Of a stretch of DNA of 64,000 bases, positions 34,994-46,400 are shown piece after piece. The stretch spans positions 1,644,764 to 1,708,763 of the forward strand of contig OZ024789.1 in NCBI GenBank assembly GCA_964017065.1, in the 5' to 3' direction. The notes beneath the pieces were generated by a model. That model searched no databases. It was not told where the DNA came from and worked only from the letters and a program-made list of their open reading frames with translations. The stretch is from Haliclona indistincta (taxonomy: Eukaryota > Porifera > Demospongiae > Haplosclerida > Chalinidae). Position 1 is the stretch's first letter, and each line of letters begins with the position of its first letter. The position numbers and the translations under genes are program-made.

Positions 34994-35866
34994 ATGACTG
35001 ACTCTCGTCCCCAGATTCGGGCGCCACGCTCGTACGCCCTGGGAGAAGACTTCGCACTCTGGCTCCGCCGATATGAAGCTTATGTAAAAGCTGTAGAGAT
35101 GCCTGAAGGCAAACACTGTGCAGCACTACTGTCGATGCTGGAAGACGCAGCTTTTCGTGCGTACGACCTGTTGGGACTCTCTGCCACGGAGGCCGCCGAC
35201 TACAAGAAGCTGGTGGAAGAACTTACAACTAGGTTTAGTTCGACAGCGGGCCAGCAAGAACTACGTTGGCAGTTGAACCATCGTACACAAGAACCAGAAG
35301 AGACGTTAGACACTTTTGCTGACGCCCTGCTCGTTCTGGCAAACGGCGCCTACCCTCTACAAGACAGAGCCCTCAGAATGGAGTTGGTTCGGGACAGGTT
35401 CGTCGCCGGTCTGCGTGATGACAAACTTCAAGAAGCAGTAATGCAGTCACCTGTAGAAGCGCTGGCTACACTGGATAAAACTCGCGAGACAGCGAAAAGA
35501 ATAGAAGCGGCTCAGACTGCTCGGCGCAAGATAAGTCAAACCAGAAAAGCCATGTCGTTAGCCCTGGATGATTCCACAACTCCTGCTCCTTCTCGCGTAG
35601 CCAACGTGGGACACCAGCCTGCACGTGAAGATGGACTAGCAGCAGCAGTTGACCGAAACACTCAAGTCTTGCAGCAATTGCTACAGCGTATCACATCTGG
35701 AGACACACCAGTTACCCCACCACGACAGCAACGTCGTCGGAGACCACCAGGACCGTGCTGGAAATGTGGACAACAAGGACATCTTCAGCGAAACTGCCCT
35801 GAAGAAGCTGCGGGAAACGACCAGCGGCCGACGCCAAGGGTCAACCGTCGGCCGCAAAACCAGTAG
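34994..35866 (+). CDS. gag: Gag polyprotein of the gypsy element
   Basis: 290 residues. The first 190 are a helical capsid-like region (LWLRRYEAYVKAVEM; LVEELTTRFSSTAGQQELRW). Near residue 253 lies one zinc knuckle of the CCHC form (CWKCGQQGHLQRNC), which binds RNA during packaging. The C-terminus is Arg/Pro-rich. The ATG lies 19 bases after the left LTR. The stop at 35864-35866 is bypassed by the frameshift signal to make Gag-Pol. Confidence 0.88.
   Translation: MTDSRPQIRAPRSYALGEDFALWLRRYEAYVKAVEMPEGKHCAALLSMLEDAAFRAYDLLGLSATEAADYKKLVEELTTRFSSTAGQQELRWQLNHRTQEPEETLDTFADALLVLANGAYPLQDRALRMELVRDRFVAGLRDDKLQEAVMQSPVEALATLDKTRETAKRIEAAQTARRKISQTRKAMSLALDDSTTPAPSRVANVGHQPAREDGLAAAVDRNTQVLQQLLQRITSGDTPVTPPRQQRRRRPPGPCWKCGQQGHLQRNCPEEAAGNDQRPTPRVNRRPQNQ
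35812..35855 (+). promoter_or_regulatory. -1 ribosomal frameshift signal between gag and pol
   Basis: The heptamer GGGAAAC (35812-35818) lies in the gag frame as G GGA AAC, the canonical X XXY YYZ form. After a 5-base spacer comes a perfect 10-bp stem, GCGGCCGACG (35824-35833) with CGTCGGCCGC (35846-35855), around a 12-base loop. The pol frame is exactly -1 to gag and open from this point. Confidence 0.9.
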
Positions 35867-38800
35867 ACCCCTCCGACCCTTCTCACCAAGTATTCAGCAC
35901 GGCACTTCAGCAATCCGTGTTCGTGGAAGGGAAAATCAACGGAGTACCCTGCACTATCCTGGTTGACACTGGAGCTGCTGTAACAATTGTACATCGCAGA
36001 ATATGGGACCGAGGTAAAAGAACAGCTACTCTCGAGAACAACACATCATCAGTTGTGACCGCAAATGGAGAACCTCTCAAGCTTCTCGGTAAAACAAAGG
36101 TGGTCTTCAGCCTGGCTGAACGTGAGTTGAAACACAACATCTTAGTTACTGACAGCATAACACAAGATTGTCTCCTTGGGTCTGATTTTCTGACAGCACA
36201 TGAGTGTGTGGTAGATTTGAAAGCACGTAAATTGGTAATGGGTTTATTGTCCACACCAATTTTTCATCTGCAAGTAACTGATCAATCCCAAGCTGTGTGC
36301 CGAGTATCAATGTCTGAGACGATGGTTTTCCGTGCTGGTGAAGAGCGAGTTTGTGTGGGCAATATTGACATTCCTCCCCTTGTCACTATAGGTTCTGCTG
36401 GTGTAGTTGAACCAAAGGAAGGTTTTGAGGAAAGAAGCAATCTGCTACTTGCTCGAACTTTGGTAGTTCCGGACAATGGCTGTCTACCTGTGAGATTGGC
36501 TAACCTAACAGAATCACCTGTGACCGTGTATAAAGGAACCAATGTGGCCATCTTCTCTCCCTTACCATCAGATAGTGAGACCTTAGTAACTCCTCTTACC
36601 TCTTTCTCACATGTAAACCAACTAAGTGCCTCGCGTATGTCTTCTACTGACCTTAAGATTGATACCGGCATGATGAGTCAGCCTCAGCGAGTTGCAATTG
36701 ACGAGTTAATTAGTGACTTTGGTGATGTATTTTCCACCAATAAGCACGATATAGGACGCACACGCCAGATATACCATAAAATCAATACTGGTGATTCTGC
36801 TCCTATTCGATTAGGTCCTCGTCGAGTCCCGATACATTTCCGTCAAGAAATCTCTGGTCTGTTGGATGACATGCAGAGACAAGACATCATTGAGCCATCA
36901 ATTTCACCTTGGGCGTCTCCTATTGTTCTAGTCCGCAAGAAAGATGGATCTCCTCGGTTTTGTGTTGATTATCGCAAACTGAATGCTGCTACAATCAAGG
37001 ACTCGTACCCGCTACCAAGAGTGGATGATATTTTGGATTCGCTGTCAGGATCGCAGTGGTTCTCTACACTGGATCTAAGAAGTGGTTATTGGCAAGTTGA
37101 GGTTGACCCTGCTGATAAAGAGAAGACAGCCTTTACCACTCCGTATGGTCTCTATCAGTTCAAAGTCATGCCGTTTGGTCTGTGCAACGCACCAAGTACC
37201 TTTCAACGTCTGATGGAGTTAGTCCTAGCAGGCTTGCATTGGGAAACCTGTCTAATTTATTTGGATGACGTAGTGGTGTTTGGTCGAACCTGGAAAGAGC
37301 ACATGCTTCGGATCAGAGAAGTACTATCCCGTTTACTTCAGGCAAACTTAAAGCTGAATCCTGAGAAGTGTCAGTTCTTCAGGAAATCTGTCACGTTTCT
37401 GGGACACATAATTTCAGACAAAGGTGTGAGTACTGATCCCGAGAAAATACGAGCAATTGTACAATGGCCGACACCAACAAGTCCCGAGGAGTTAAGGAGC
37501 TTCCTAGGCTTGGCGTCGTATTACAGGAGGTTTATCGACAAATTCGCTGAGATAGCTGCTCCTCTGTATCGTATGCAAGACAAGAATTCGAAGTTTCAGT
37601 GGAGCGAACAATGTCAGAGTGCATTTCAGTCTCTCAAGCAAAAGCTCAGCTCTGCCCCTGTATTGGCATTTCCAAATTCTCGAGACACGTTCATCCTTGA
37701 TACTGACGCTAGTGATGTTGGTATTGGTGGTGTACTTTCACAAGTCCAAGATGGAATGGAGCGTGTGATATCATATGGAAGTCGTACTCTTAGTAAGGCA
37801 GAAAAGAATTACTGTGTTACCAGAAAGGAACTTTTGGCTTTGGTTTACTTTATGCGCCAATTTCGTTCCTACCTATTAGGTCACCCATTCCTAGTCCGGA
37901 CAGATCACTCTTCTCTGCGCTGGCTGAGTCAGTTCAAGCAGCCTGAGGGACAATTAGCCCGTTGGATAGAGCAGTTGCAAGAGTTTGATTTTCAAATTGA
38001 GCATAGGAAGGGACGCGACCACAGTAATGCTGATGCCCTCTCACGAATTCCACCACATGTGCAAGGTGAATCAAGTCAATCACAAACAACTGTGAGTGTA
38101 TGTACTCCCAATGCAGACGACACTGATGGTTGGATGCCTTCTTGGTCTGCACAAGAAACTCAAATAAGGCAACAGCAGGATCCTGTCATTGGCGAGATTC
38201 TTGGCTGGCTACAAGAGTCAAACACTCGTCCATCTGATGGTGATGTGGAGAGCATGGGGCACTCTGTGCGGTCACTCTGGGCTCAGTGGGACAGACTCAA
38301 ACTGGTGAATGGACTGCTTTATCGACAGTGGGAAGAAGCTAGTTCTGGTATGATAAAGTTACAGCTAGTGCTACCTCAATCACTTATTCCTACTGTTTTA
38401 GAAGCTCTTCATAGTGGTATTGGAGGAGGTCACTTTGGTGTTAGAAAAACAATTGAGAAAGTGCGGTCTCGTTTCTATTGGCCTCAGTTACGACAAGATG
38501 TTGAACAATGGTGTCGACAGTGTTCTGCCTGTGCACAGACCAAATCTCCAACAACACACGCTAGAGGACCACTGAATCCATCGAAAGTAGGATTTCCCAT
38601 GGAGAGAATGGCGTTAGACATTGTTGGACCGCTCCCTCTTACTAAACAAGGAAACAAGTACATCTTGGTTGTGGCTGACTATTTCACTCGCTGGGTGGAG
38701 GCTTACGGTCTACCTAATACAGAAGCGTCTACGATTGCCAAGGTGTTGATGAATGAGTGGATATGTCGGTTCGGTGCCCCTTATGCCATTCATTCTGATC

Positions 38801-39825
38801 AAGGAAGGAACTTTGAGTCTCAACTATTTGCAGAATTGTGCACTCTCTTGGGAATCCACAAGACCAGGACGACACCTTACCATCCTCAGTCAGATGGGTT
38901 GGTGGAACGCTTCAATCGTACTTTACGTATGTTACTCACTACCCATCTTGAAAAGTTACCAGAAGATACCTGGGATGAACATCTACCAATGTTGATGTTG
39001 GCATATCGTTCAAGTGTGCAGGAAACAACGGGTTCAACACCGTTTGGGTTGATGTTTGGGAGAGAGGTGCAGCTTCCAGTTGAGCTTATGATGGGCAAAG
39101 GACCAGAACCTGGAGTAACTCACTCGGAGTATATTGAGCAATTGAGGAGGAAACTGGAAGAAGCTTACGAACATGTGAGGGAGAGAACGAGCTCAGAGCA
39201 GAGGAGACAGAAACATCTGTATGATCGTAAAGTTGCAGGTGGTCGATACTCTGTGGGTGACATGGTCTGGTTACATTCCCCTGCTGTTCCAAGAGGGAAA
39301 GCGGCTAAGTTTCATCGCTTCTGGAAAGGTCCATATGAAGTGAAAAAGGTCATATCCGATGTAACTTATCGCATTCAGTCAACTACTGGTTCACGCCGTC
39401 AACGACTAGTAGTACATTTTAACCGCTTGAAACCAGCTTACGAACCATGTCCCCAACCACAATCACACTACCGGAAATCCCCTCAGCCTGTGGTTCCTGG
39501 TGATACAGATGACCAGTTTACAGATCTGCCAATTACACCTGAGCAACCTGGTCCCTCAACTGGCCGAGTCCCTCCTGCTTCTTCATTTGGCCGAGTTGTC
39601 CCTCCTGCTCCTTCTTCTGGCCGAGTCCCTCCTGCTCCTTCATCTGGTCAAGATCCTCCTGCTCCTTCAACTGGCCGAGTCCCTCCTCCTCCTTCGTCTG
39701 ATCAACTAATAACTGTCCCACAATCTGCTCAACCTACCCTTGTTCCACGAGGTGGCTCTGTCTGGGAAAGTCGACTGCGTCGAACAGTGAATCCGCCTGA
39801 CTACTATCGTCCTGGACATGTCTGA
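35818..39825 (+). CDS. pol: Pol polyprotein of the gypsy element
   Basis: It is reached by -1 frameshifting at 35812-35818; the conspicuous frame from 35917 has 1302 residues. In order: aspartic protease (ILVDTGAAVTIV), reverse transcriptase (FCVDYRKLN, then YLDDVVVF), RNase H (DTDASDVGIGGVLSQ), integrase HHCC finger (HFGVRKTIEKVRSRFYWP, then CRQCSAC), integrase core with D, D, E (ALDIVGPLP; HSDQGRNFES; HPQSDGLVERFN), and a GPY/F module (FWKGPYEVKKV). The C-terminus adds about six Pro/Ser repeats (PPAPSSGRV). No env or chromodomain is evident. Domain order RT-RH-IN places it in Ty3/gypsy. Confidence 0.93.
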   Translation, partial: RPAADAKGQPSAAKPVDPSDPSHQVFSTALQQSVFVEGKINGVPCTILVDTGAAVTIVHRRIWDRGKRTATLENNTSSVVTANGEPLKLLGKTKVVFSLAERELKHNILVTDSITQDCLLGSDFLTAHECVVDLKARKLVMGLLSTPIFHLQVTDQSQAVCRVSMSETMVFRAGEERVCVGNIDIPPLVTIGSAGVVEPKEGFEERSNLLLARTLVVPDNGCLPVRLANLTESPVTVYKGTNVAIFSPLPSDSETLVTPLTSFSHVNQLSASRMSSTDLKIDTGMMSQPQRVAIDELISDFGDVFSTNKHDIGRTRQIYHKINTGDSAPIRLGPRRVPIHFRQEISGLLDDMQRQDIIEPSISPWASPIVLVRKKDGSPRFCVDYRKLNAATIKDSYPLPRVDDILDSLSGSQWFSTLDLRSGYWQVEVDPADKEKTAFTTPYGLYQFKVMPFGLCNAPSTFQRLMELVLAGLHWETCLIYLDDVVVFGRTWKEHMLRIREVLSRLLQANLKLNPEKCQFFRKSVTFLGHIISDKGVSTDPEKIRAIVQWPTPTSPEELRSFLGLASYYRRFIDKFAEIAAPLYRMQDKNSKFQWSEQCQSAFQSLKQKLSSAPVLAFPNSRDTFILDTDASDVGIGGVLSQVQDGMERVISYGSRTLSKAEKNYCVTRKELLALVYFMRQFRSYLLGHPFLVRTDHSSLRWLSQFKQPEGQLARWIEQLQEFDFQIEHRKGRDHSNADALSRIPPHVQGESSQSQTTVSVCTPNADDTDGWMPSWSAQETQIRQQQDPVIGEILGWLQESNTRPSDGDVESMGHSVRSLWAQWDRLKLVNGLLYRQWEEASSGMIKLQLVLPQSLIPTVLEALHSGIGGGHFGVRKTIEKVRSRFYWPQLRQDVEQWCRQCSACAQTKSPTTHARGPLNPSKVGFPMERMALDIVGPLPLTKQGNKYILVVADYFTRWVEAYGLPNTEASTIAKVLMNEWICRFGAPYAIHSDQGRNFESQLFAELCTLLGIHKTRTTPYHPQSDGLVERFNRTLRMLLTTHLEKLPEDTWDEHLPMLMLAYRSSVQETTGSTPFGLMFGREVQLPVELMMGKGPEPGVTHSEYIEQLRRKLEEAYEHVRERTSSEQRRQKHLYDRKVAGGRYSVGDMVWLHSPAVPRGKAAKFHRFWKGPYEVKKVISDVTYRIQSTTGSRRQRLVVHFNRLKPAYEPCPQPQSHYRKSPQPVVPGDTDDQFTDLPITPEQPGPSTGRVPPASSFGRVVPPAPSSGRVPPAPSSGQDPPAPSTGRVPPPPSSDQLITVPQSAQPTLVPRGGSVWESRLRRTVNPPDYYRPGHV

Positions 39826-40033
39826 CTCTTACTAAAGAGGAGATAGTGTAATGTCAAGACTATTGACTTCCATGTTGTTGTGTATTCAGAGACAGACCTT
39901 GTTATCATGTAATATAGTCAGTCACATGTTATGTCACGCTACTGTTCAGTTCACAAGCCTATGTTCTGTATAAATACTGCTGCATTATTTTTAAAAAAGA
40001 GTTCTTGTGTTCTGAAATGCTGTGAACATTACA

Positions 40034-40845
40034 TATACATTACTGGTCAGCGTGATTCCATTAACTTAACCATTCCTAGTAAGACCAGACATGACAAACC
40101 AAACCATAATGTATGCATGTGCAAAGCTGTCAAAACTGTACAGCAGTGTTTAACTATATAATTGGTTGCTGTTTAGACAGGCACAATGTAAGCTTGTGTC
40201 ATAAATCATAGAACCTATGAAGCTGACAAACCATGATCATGTAACTACTGCTACACAACAGATAGGTCCTTTGCATTACACCGCAATCATTCACATTAAT
40301 ATGGTATAATTATCCGTGCCCTATAGCTTGTCTGGAAGGTAACTGAATGGTAGGATCTATTGTGATCCACCAAACGGCAAGCACAGAGAGATTAACTTTA
40401 AATAAAAACAACTTTTCACCATCAATACATCAAATTAACATGACTAATAAGATAACATATAATTATCACTAATGCAGGGATAGTAACATAGTTTAGCATC
40501 TCAACTGAGTCAACTATGAGACTCATAATTTGATGTTGCATGAGCACACTAGTCATCAAACAAGTTACCACTACCAACAATATCATCCTCTACAATGTAT
40601 AAATAGAGCTCTACATGAACGGTACAATCAAACATGATCAACAAACCAAGGTATGCGCTTGTAATAGCATGCAATACCATCTCATATTCTTGCTAAAGTC
40701 ATTCTGGGATTTCTTACCACGACCATCTTTTTTTACTGGTTGCTAGAACACACCGCCAGACTTTTCTTCGGTGGATCTCTAACTCGAGTGAGATACACAC
40801 GTGAACAGTGTGGGTGGGGCTCGTTAAACCACACCTACTCGGATA
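40034..40845. other. Remains of PIM-B intron and 5' flank of the UPF0739 gene
   Basis: AT-rich, no gene seen. Fragments such as GTTTAGACAGGCACAATGTAAGCTTG resemble the PIM-A intron near 24160-24200, so this is probably the far side of the intron into which the retrotransposon jumped. Confidence 0.45.
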
Positions 40846-41622
40846 ATGTACTCAATGGCGATGGAGGCAAGCTGCAGCAGTAGCACTACTACCGAGGAGG
40901 AGAGACTGTGGAGAGAATGTCTGAAGAACTGCTTCGGTAGATCTGCTGCCAGGAAAGCAGCTCAACTACACGACGACATCACGTGCTTGTCGCTCGGTCT
41001 CAAGCCAGCTCTCCTGCTAGACTACATTAGACCTGACTCGACAGCTCTACAGCGGTTCCTACGAACACTCCGCCGCCATAACGTAGCCCTCCCTGAGCTA
41101 ACAATACTGGTATTGAACGAAGACATCTTCCTGATCCACTTACCAACACTGCAGCAGAGTTACAATAGATCAGTGGAGTTTATAAACATCACCAGAACTG
41201 ATGAAATATCAGTATTGAGCCGAGACCAGTCACTAGCTGTTAGACTACAAATCAGAGAATGGGTCAATGAAGCGATATCCACTTCACTAGCTGAAGGACC
41301 GTACCCTGTGATTACTGATCTGAGAGTGTGTCCCAGCCGTGAGGCTGGGTTCAGTATGTGTTCAGTATATGGCTGGTTAGTAGGTTATCCAGTAGTGTAC
41401 TGGACTAGTGAAGACTGCCAGCTACACCACACTACTAGTATCAGTAGTATGGAGTGTGTACCAGCAGCACTGCAGGAACTGAGTGTGTGGACGGTAGTGA
41501 TCACTAACAAGCTAGTGAGCTGCACTGAACAACAACCACCGAGTGCAGTGGACCAGCTGCTGTGGAGAAATGTGAGTACATCATGTATAGACCAGTTTCA
41601 TCATGTGATCCTGCTGCAGTGA
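40846..41622 (+). CDS. UPF0739 (C1orf74-like) protein
   Basis: A single exon of 258 residues; the second Met (40852) is an equally good start. I recognise the UPF0739/C1orf74 pattern from a near-N-terminal SLGLKPALLLDY, a middle region with VRLQIREWVNEAI, and FSMCSVYGWLVGYPVVYWT followed by a histidine-bearing strand (CQLHHTTSISSMECVP). Length fits the family (about 270). The molecular function of the family is unknown to me. It stands alone between the retrotransposon and NLR-3, has no copy in the other units, and has no intron, unlike its neighbours. Identification is from remembered motifs. Confidence 0.62.
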   Translation: MYSMAMEASCSSSTTTEEERLWRECLKNCFGRSAARKAAQLHDDITCLSLGLKPALLLDYIRPDSTALQRFLRTLRRHNVALPELTILVLNEDIFLIHLPTLQQSYNRSVEFINITRTDEISVLSRDQSLAVRLQIREWVNEAISTSLAEGPYPVITDLRVCPSREAGFSMCSVYGWLVGYPVVYWTSEDCQLHHTTSISSMECVPAALQELSVWTVVITNKLVSCTEQQPPSAVDQLLWRNVSTSCIDQFHHVILLQ

Positions 41623-42653
41623 CACACACAGCAATGTATTAGAGAGAGACACTCTATTGAGATTACTGTGTAGCTATGCAAGAAGCTAGTCCCACATCAT
41701 AATTATGACGTGCACCAATGCAGCCTCTCATAGTAAAGCACACAATAAAGCATACTGTGATAATGTGTGTCATGATGGATTGTTATTATGGAGCAGCTCT
41801 CGTGGTGGGGCAGTCGACCTATGCCGGCATCATGAGATGATGCTGTATCACTGTGTCCTCTCCATACACTAGCAGAGTGCTGTTAGTGAGTTTGTATAAC
41901 TCACACAACATGATGAATGCAGATCTGTACATGCAAATCTTGATCAGTGGACTAGCTTCTTACATAGCTACACATTAATCTTAATAGATGTCTCTCTCTC
42001 TCTCTAATACGTTACTGTATATCAAATGAACACTGTATCTTGTGTAGTGGTTGGATCACATGATGAAACTGATCCAGTAGTGTGCCGCCGCAGGAGCTGC
42101 TACTAAGCCTGCTAGTGTAGTGATACTATTTTTTTGTGTGATCTGATCATTGTAGGATCATGTTCTCTACTCATTCTCTATCCCTCACTGCTGCTGTGCG
42201 GTTGGCTCATCATTTGACTGCTCCCAGCAGCAGCAGCTGACAGGTCATGTGAGGGACTGGTTCCAGCAACTACACACCACTAGCACCTCAACTACTGCAC
42301 TCACTATAAGCAATAGAACAGTGTCGTCTCCATTACATGTTATTATAATGTAGCTGCACTGCTGTGAATCAATATCTATAATTTTATTATATCTTGCAAA
42401 TAAAATCACTATTATTTACATGACGTCACTGATATTAAGAGTTTGTGGTTAACGGTGGAAGTATGCATGCTTTAAAAGCTTGCAGTTGAATTTTTAGCTC
42501 GAGGCAGCGAGGATCCAGCCTCGCACTCACAGTGTAGCTACACTGCTGAAGACTTGCTAATAATATTCTTGAGCGAGCTGCACGTGACATGTGTAAGTTA
42601 TATCCCGCGTTTGCGGGAGCGGGAATTAGCGCGCTTCCGAGACTATACGAGAA
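41623..42653. promoter_or_regulatory. Receptor upstream block before NLR-3
   Basis: Non-coding and collinear with 57410-57990 (shared GATGGATTGTTATTA, GCCGGCATCATGAG, CATACACTAGCAGAGTGC). It carries the CAGCTGACAGGTCATGTGAGGGACTGGTTCC block also seen at 2100 and 27570. A short TC run lies at 41993-42004. CCCGCGTTTGCGGGAGCGGG near 42603 can form a hairpin. Confidence 0.5.
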
Positions 42654-43156
42654 GGGATTCACTAAGTTCACCCGCTTTGAAACAATGACGTCACGGTGCG
42701 TCACGTGCACAAGGCGCCTTACGTGCGCGCGTACTGAATCACTATAAAGCCTTGTTTATAGCAAGGAGTGGTCAGCAGGTTTCGGTAGCTCAGCGGTTAG
42801 AACGGTGGCTTGTAGTGCTGGTGGTCACGGTTCGATACTCACAATATGCTTTTTTTTCTTGTTTTTTTTTTATCACCAAACTTAACTTTTGTAGCTATTT
42901 GTAACACTTTCGACGATCTTTAGTAAGGGCCAGAGGCCCTCTTTAAAACGACGATCCTTAGCTAGGGCCGAAGGCCCGGTTTAGGACGACCCTCCCGACG
43001 ATCCTTAGGCTTACCAAGGGCCGAAGGCCCGGGTTAGGACGACCCTCCCGACTTTGCACAGTTAGCGGCGAAGGTTTTAGGGTCTTGGGTTTAGTGTTTA
43101 GTTGTCACGTGATTGCCATGGCAACCGTTTCAAAACGGGTGAACTTAGTGATTCCC
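42654..43156. mobile_element. 503-bp MITE related to the large MULE, upstream of NLR-3
   Basis: The inverted ends begin GGGATTCACTAAGTTCACCC, close to the large MULE's GGGATCGGCTAAGTTCACCC. The flanks carry TATACGAGAA, a perfect 10-bp duplication (42644-42653, 43157-43166). The same site upstream of NLR-1 is empty (CGAGACTTTACGAGAGCGC near 13005). Inside are a tRNA-like stretch and repeated GGGCC(G)AAGGCCC hairpins (42928-43050). Confidence 0.85.
42780..42845 (+). repeat. tRNA-like (SINE-type) remnant inside the MITE
   Basis: GGTAGCTCAGCGGTTAGAAC resembles a tRNA A-box region, and CACGGTTCGATACTC a B-box. The arms do not pair into a proper cloverleaf and the 3' acceptor strand is missing, so I read it as a tRNA-derived remnant rather than a tRNA gene. 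A T-rich tract follows. Confidence 0.4.
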
Positions 43157-43414
43157 TATACGAGAACGCTAGCCATTTCCCGAGGGATATAACGGGTCAT
43201 ACGTCCCGCCAACTTACTTGTGCGCAAGTTGTGCCATGCCAAAGGCTGTTCTGATCTTGGGCACGTGACGCGGAAGGAAATATGACACGTCACTGATATC
43301 CCTCGAATAGCGCAATCTGATTGGTCAGATCAGAATAGTCTTAGTACGGTCATAGATATTGTACGGTATATTGACAGGAAGTGTACAAGTAGTCAAGATA
43401 AACGATCTTGTCTC

Positions 43415-46400
43415 ATGATCTCTATAGAGTTATGGCGTGCTCGTATAGGGCAGTTTAACGGCAAATGCCGATCTGGATCGAGTCTTTACTTCTGCTTTTC
43501 GTTTCTGTGCAACCCGTACTCTCGTCGTCGCAAGAATGACGTCTCCTCACAAGACCCAGACCCTAGCTCCCTGACCACAGCAGTCGCTAGCGAAGACTCT
43601 AATAAAAGATTGTCTCCCTCGATTTCCTCGCCAGATTCATCATCATTTTCTAGTAGTTCTTCTCCTGATCTCTCTCAACTGTCAACTACAAGCCACATCT
43701 CCTCGTGTTCCTTTAGCTCAGGCTCGTTTTCCATCAATAGTACTCTTGCGTCCAGCTTGTGGCTCAGTCTGTTATTCTCGTTCTTACCTAGCTGCTCTCT
43801 CTCCTACTCTAGTGGTGTGTGTCGCTCAGTATTACGAGAGACACCTCTCATTATTCTACTGATAGCCGGCATCATTTCTCATCAGTTGATCATCTGTGCA
43901 GGTGATGTAGAGACTAACCCTGGACCTATAGCATGTGAGTGCTTACTAGTATGATGATAATGCATTCTTTATTTAGCTGATAGACCCAGAACTGATCAAC
44001 TGATTTTTCTGAAGAAGGAGGATGGTTCTAAGCTTCAAGTATTAAAGTGGATTACTTCACATGAAATGTGGCAATGTGAAAACTTTGCTCATATGCTCCT
44101 CAAAGACGATATTCAAGTGAGAAGATATCGCAATGACTGCAAAGGGAAAGATGAGTTCGTACATGAGGTTCTTAGAGACTGGTTGTCACGTGATGATGGT
44201 GACTCTACTGATTCAGCTGTTCCACGCACTTGGTCAGCTCTTGCTGAGTGTGTCAGTGATGCTGGTCTAGATGGAGCACTAGCTAAAGCCATCAGAGACA
44301 CTTGCCCTTCACCAGGTATGTGCATGACATGTTCTAATTTCCTTATTTGAATATGCATGATTGAGCTATTATATCCTACATGTATTATAAATAGTTATTA
44401 GTTAGACAGCACATCTGAACATCTACGTGATTTAGAAGCCCGAGAGCCGTTGCTATTATAGCATCGTTCATTCCGTCATTTACTAATTGTTTTAGTCATT
44501 CCGTCTGTTACTCAGTTTTACGGCGCACGCTGAACGATGTGCCCTGAAACTAGCAATGCAATTAGTAGAATTCTCACTTTTCGACATTTGAAACTTGTAT
44601 ACGAAGCTTCATTCTCGAGTTATGGCATGATTTGCTTACATCGCGATCAATGGCTGTTGCTGACTATCTATAGAGTTCTCAGTAGACATAAATATCCACA
44701 GTTGACTGCCTAGAAGCTGATAAGTTAGAATTTCACTGCAGGATAGCAACGCATGTCTAAGCAAGCTATATATGGATGCTATCTCGCTCTTGTTGCTGAA
44801 CATTATAGACACGCCAAGTTGTATTAGTGGTCAGCACTGATTGGCTTCTAATTGCATAACTATTATACTGCATTGTGATTGCTGTACAGAAAGGTATAAT
44901 AGCTGCAGTTTACTGACTATGTGAAATGGTGGCATAGCACCGGAGGCATCCACACCTTTGGTGCTTTATTTGTATAAGTTGAACAAATACACTTTTTTTA
45001 TAGCTACAGGGCAGAGACAGTACAAAGATGGTATTGGTGTGCAACTTACTAAATCACAAACATCACAACTAGACACTAGTGAAGGTAAGAGTCATATAAC
45101 ATTGTGAGTTCATTATTTAATTACCATTACTCTCAGGTCAAACACAGCAGTCTGATATCACTCATTCACCATCACACACCACACCACCTTCTGATCCAGC
45201 TAGTCAAGGTACATGATATTCAATGAAAATTTTTTGTGATCTCATTCATTTTTGCTCACCAGCTGGTCCTGTCCACTCCACATCATGCCCCCTCACCATC
45301 TACCAGCAGTATCTGAAGGACCTGTACAGTGCAGAGTATCCTGACTACTCAAAGCAACAGTTCACTGCCAGCCGTCCCAAGCAGATTGTCAATCTGGTCT
45401 TGGTTCACAAAGAAAGATACGAGGGAGACAAGTTACAGCGAGAGTGCCTCCTCTACCAGTTGCATGGTAATATAGACCTGATCCAACAGAAGAAGACTCC
45501 TCTCACTAAGGACCAGATCACAGTACTAGCTAATGGGGCTACAGCTCGTAGGGTACTGATAGAGGGTGCACCAGGTATCGGCAAGACCACCTTGCTATGG
45601 CAGCTCTGCCACCAGTGGGCAGATGGTGAGCTACTACAGCTGTGGGAGCTAGTAATCCTGGTGCAGCTGAGAGACGAGACAACACGAACTGCCCAGTGCC
45701 TCTCTGATCTCCTCTACCATCCCGACGACGAAATCAGCAAGGCTGTTTGCCATATCGTGGAGCGACAAGAGGGACAGAATATACTATTTATTTTCGATGG
45801 TTACGATGAGTTATCTGATGACCAGCGAACAAAATCTCTCTTCATAAGGTTACTACGACGAGAATGTCGTGAACTTCGTAAAGCCACTGTTGTGGTGTCC
45901 AGTCGTCCCTTTGCTACCAAAACACTGCCACACCAGCTCAAGAACAGCTTAGATCAACATGTGGAGATTGTTGGTTTCAATGAGCAGGACATTGAGACCT
46001 ACCTGACCTCAGCATGTGAGAACAACCCTGAAATGCTGAGGGACCTGAAATCCTACATCTCCACTCAAGCATTCATTTCATCAGTACTCTACAATCCTCT
46101 TCACTGCACCATTGTGACCGAGCTTTACCTGCAATACTGGCAGAGAGGAGAGAGGGGCTTTGCTCCCAGCACCTTGACCCAGCTGTACGAGGCTCTTGTA
46201 CTGAATCTATTGCGACGTCATCTTTGCTTAGACAATACACCATCGTGGACTGATCTACCATCAGATGTCAGCCATCAGCTGAACCAGCTTGGTGAGCTTG
46301 CTGCCAGGGGAATCGAGAAGAGAAAGTACATCTTTGATAACGTTCACAGTGACACTCTCGGTTTAATGCACTCAGTGAAGCCTCTTCATGACTATCGACC

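Larger units (their letters stand above)
34788..40033 (+). mobile_element. Ty3/gypsy LTR retrotransposon, apparently intact
   Basis: Two 187-bp LTRs (34788-34974, 39847-40033) look identical by eye, begin TGTAATG, end CATTACA and contain a TATAAATA box. The flanks share TATA, a 4-bp duplication. A primer-binding-like TGGTGGCAGCGGTGGG follows the left LTR, and a purine tract (AAAGAGGAGATAG) precedes the right one. Gag and pol are both open. Identical LTRs and intact frames point to recent insertion, on the strand opposite to PIM-B and just upstream of that pseudogene. Confidence 0.93.

Noticed and set aside
35649..35966. Third overlapping frame at the gag/pol junction
   Set aside because: Gag and pol frames explain the region and the frameshift signal leads to pol; this frame has no domain.
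42780..42845. A functional tRNA gene
   Set aside because: A- and B-box-like motifs are present, but the T stem does not pair and no acceptor 3' strand is found; it sits inside a MITE.
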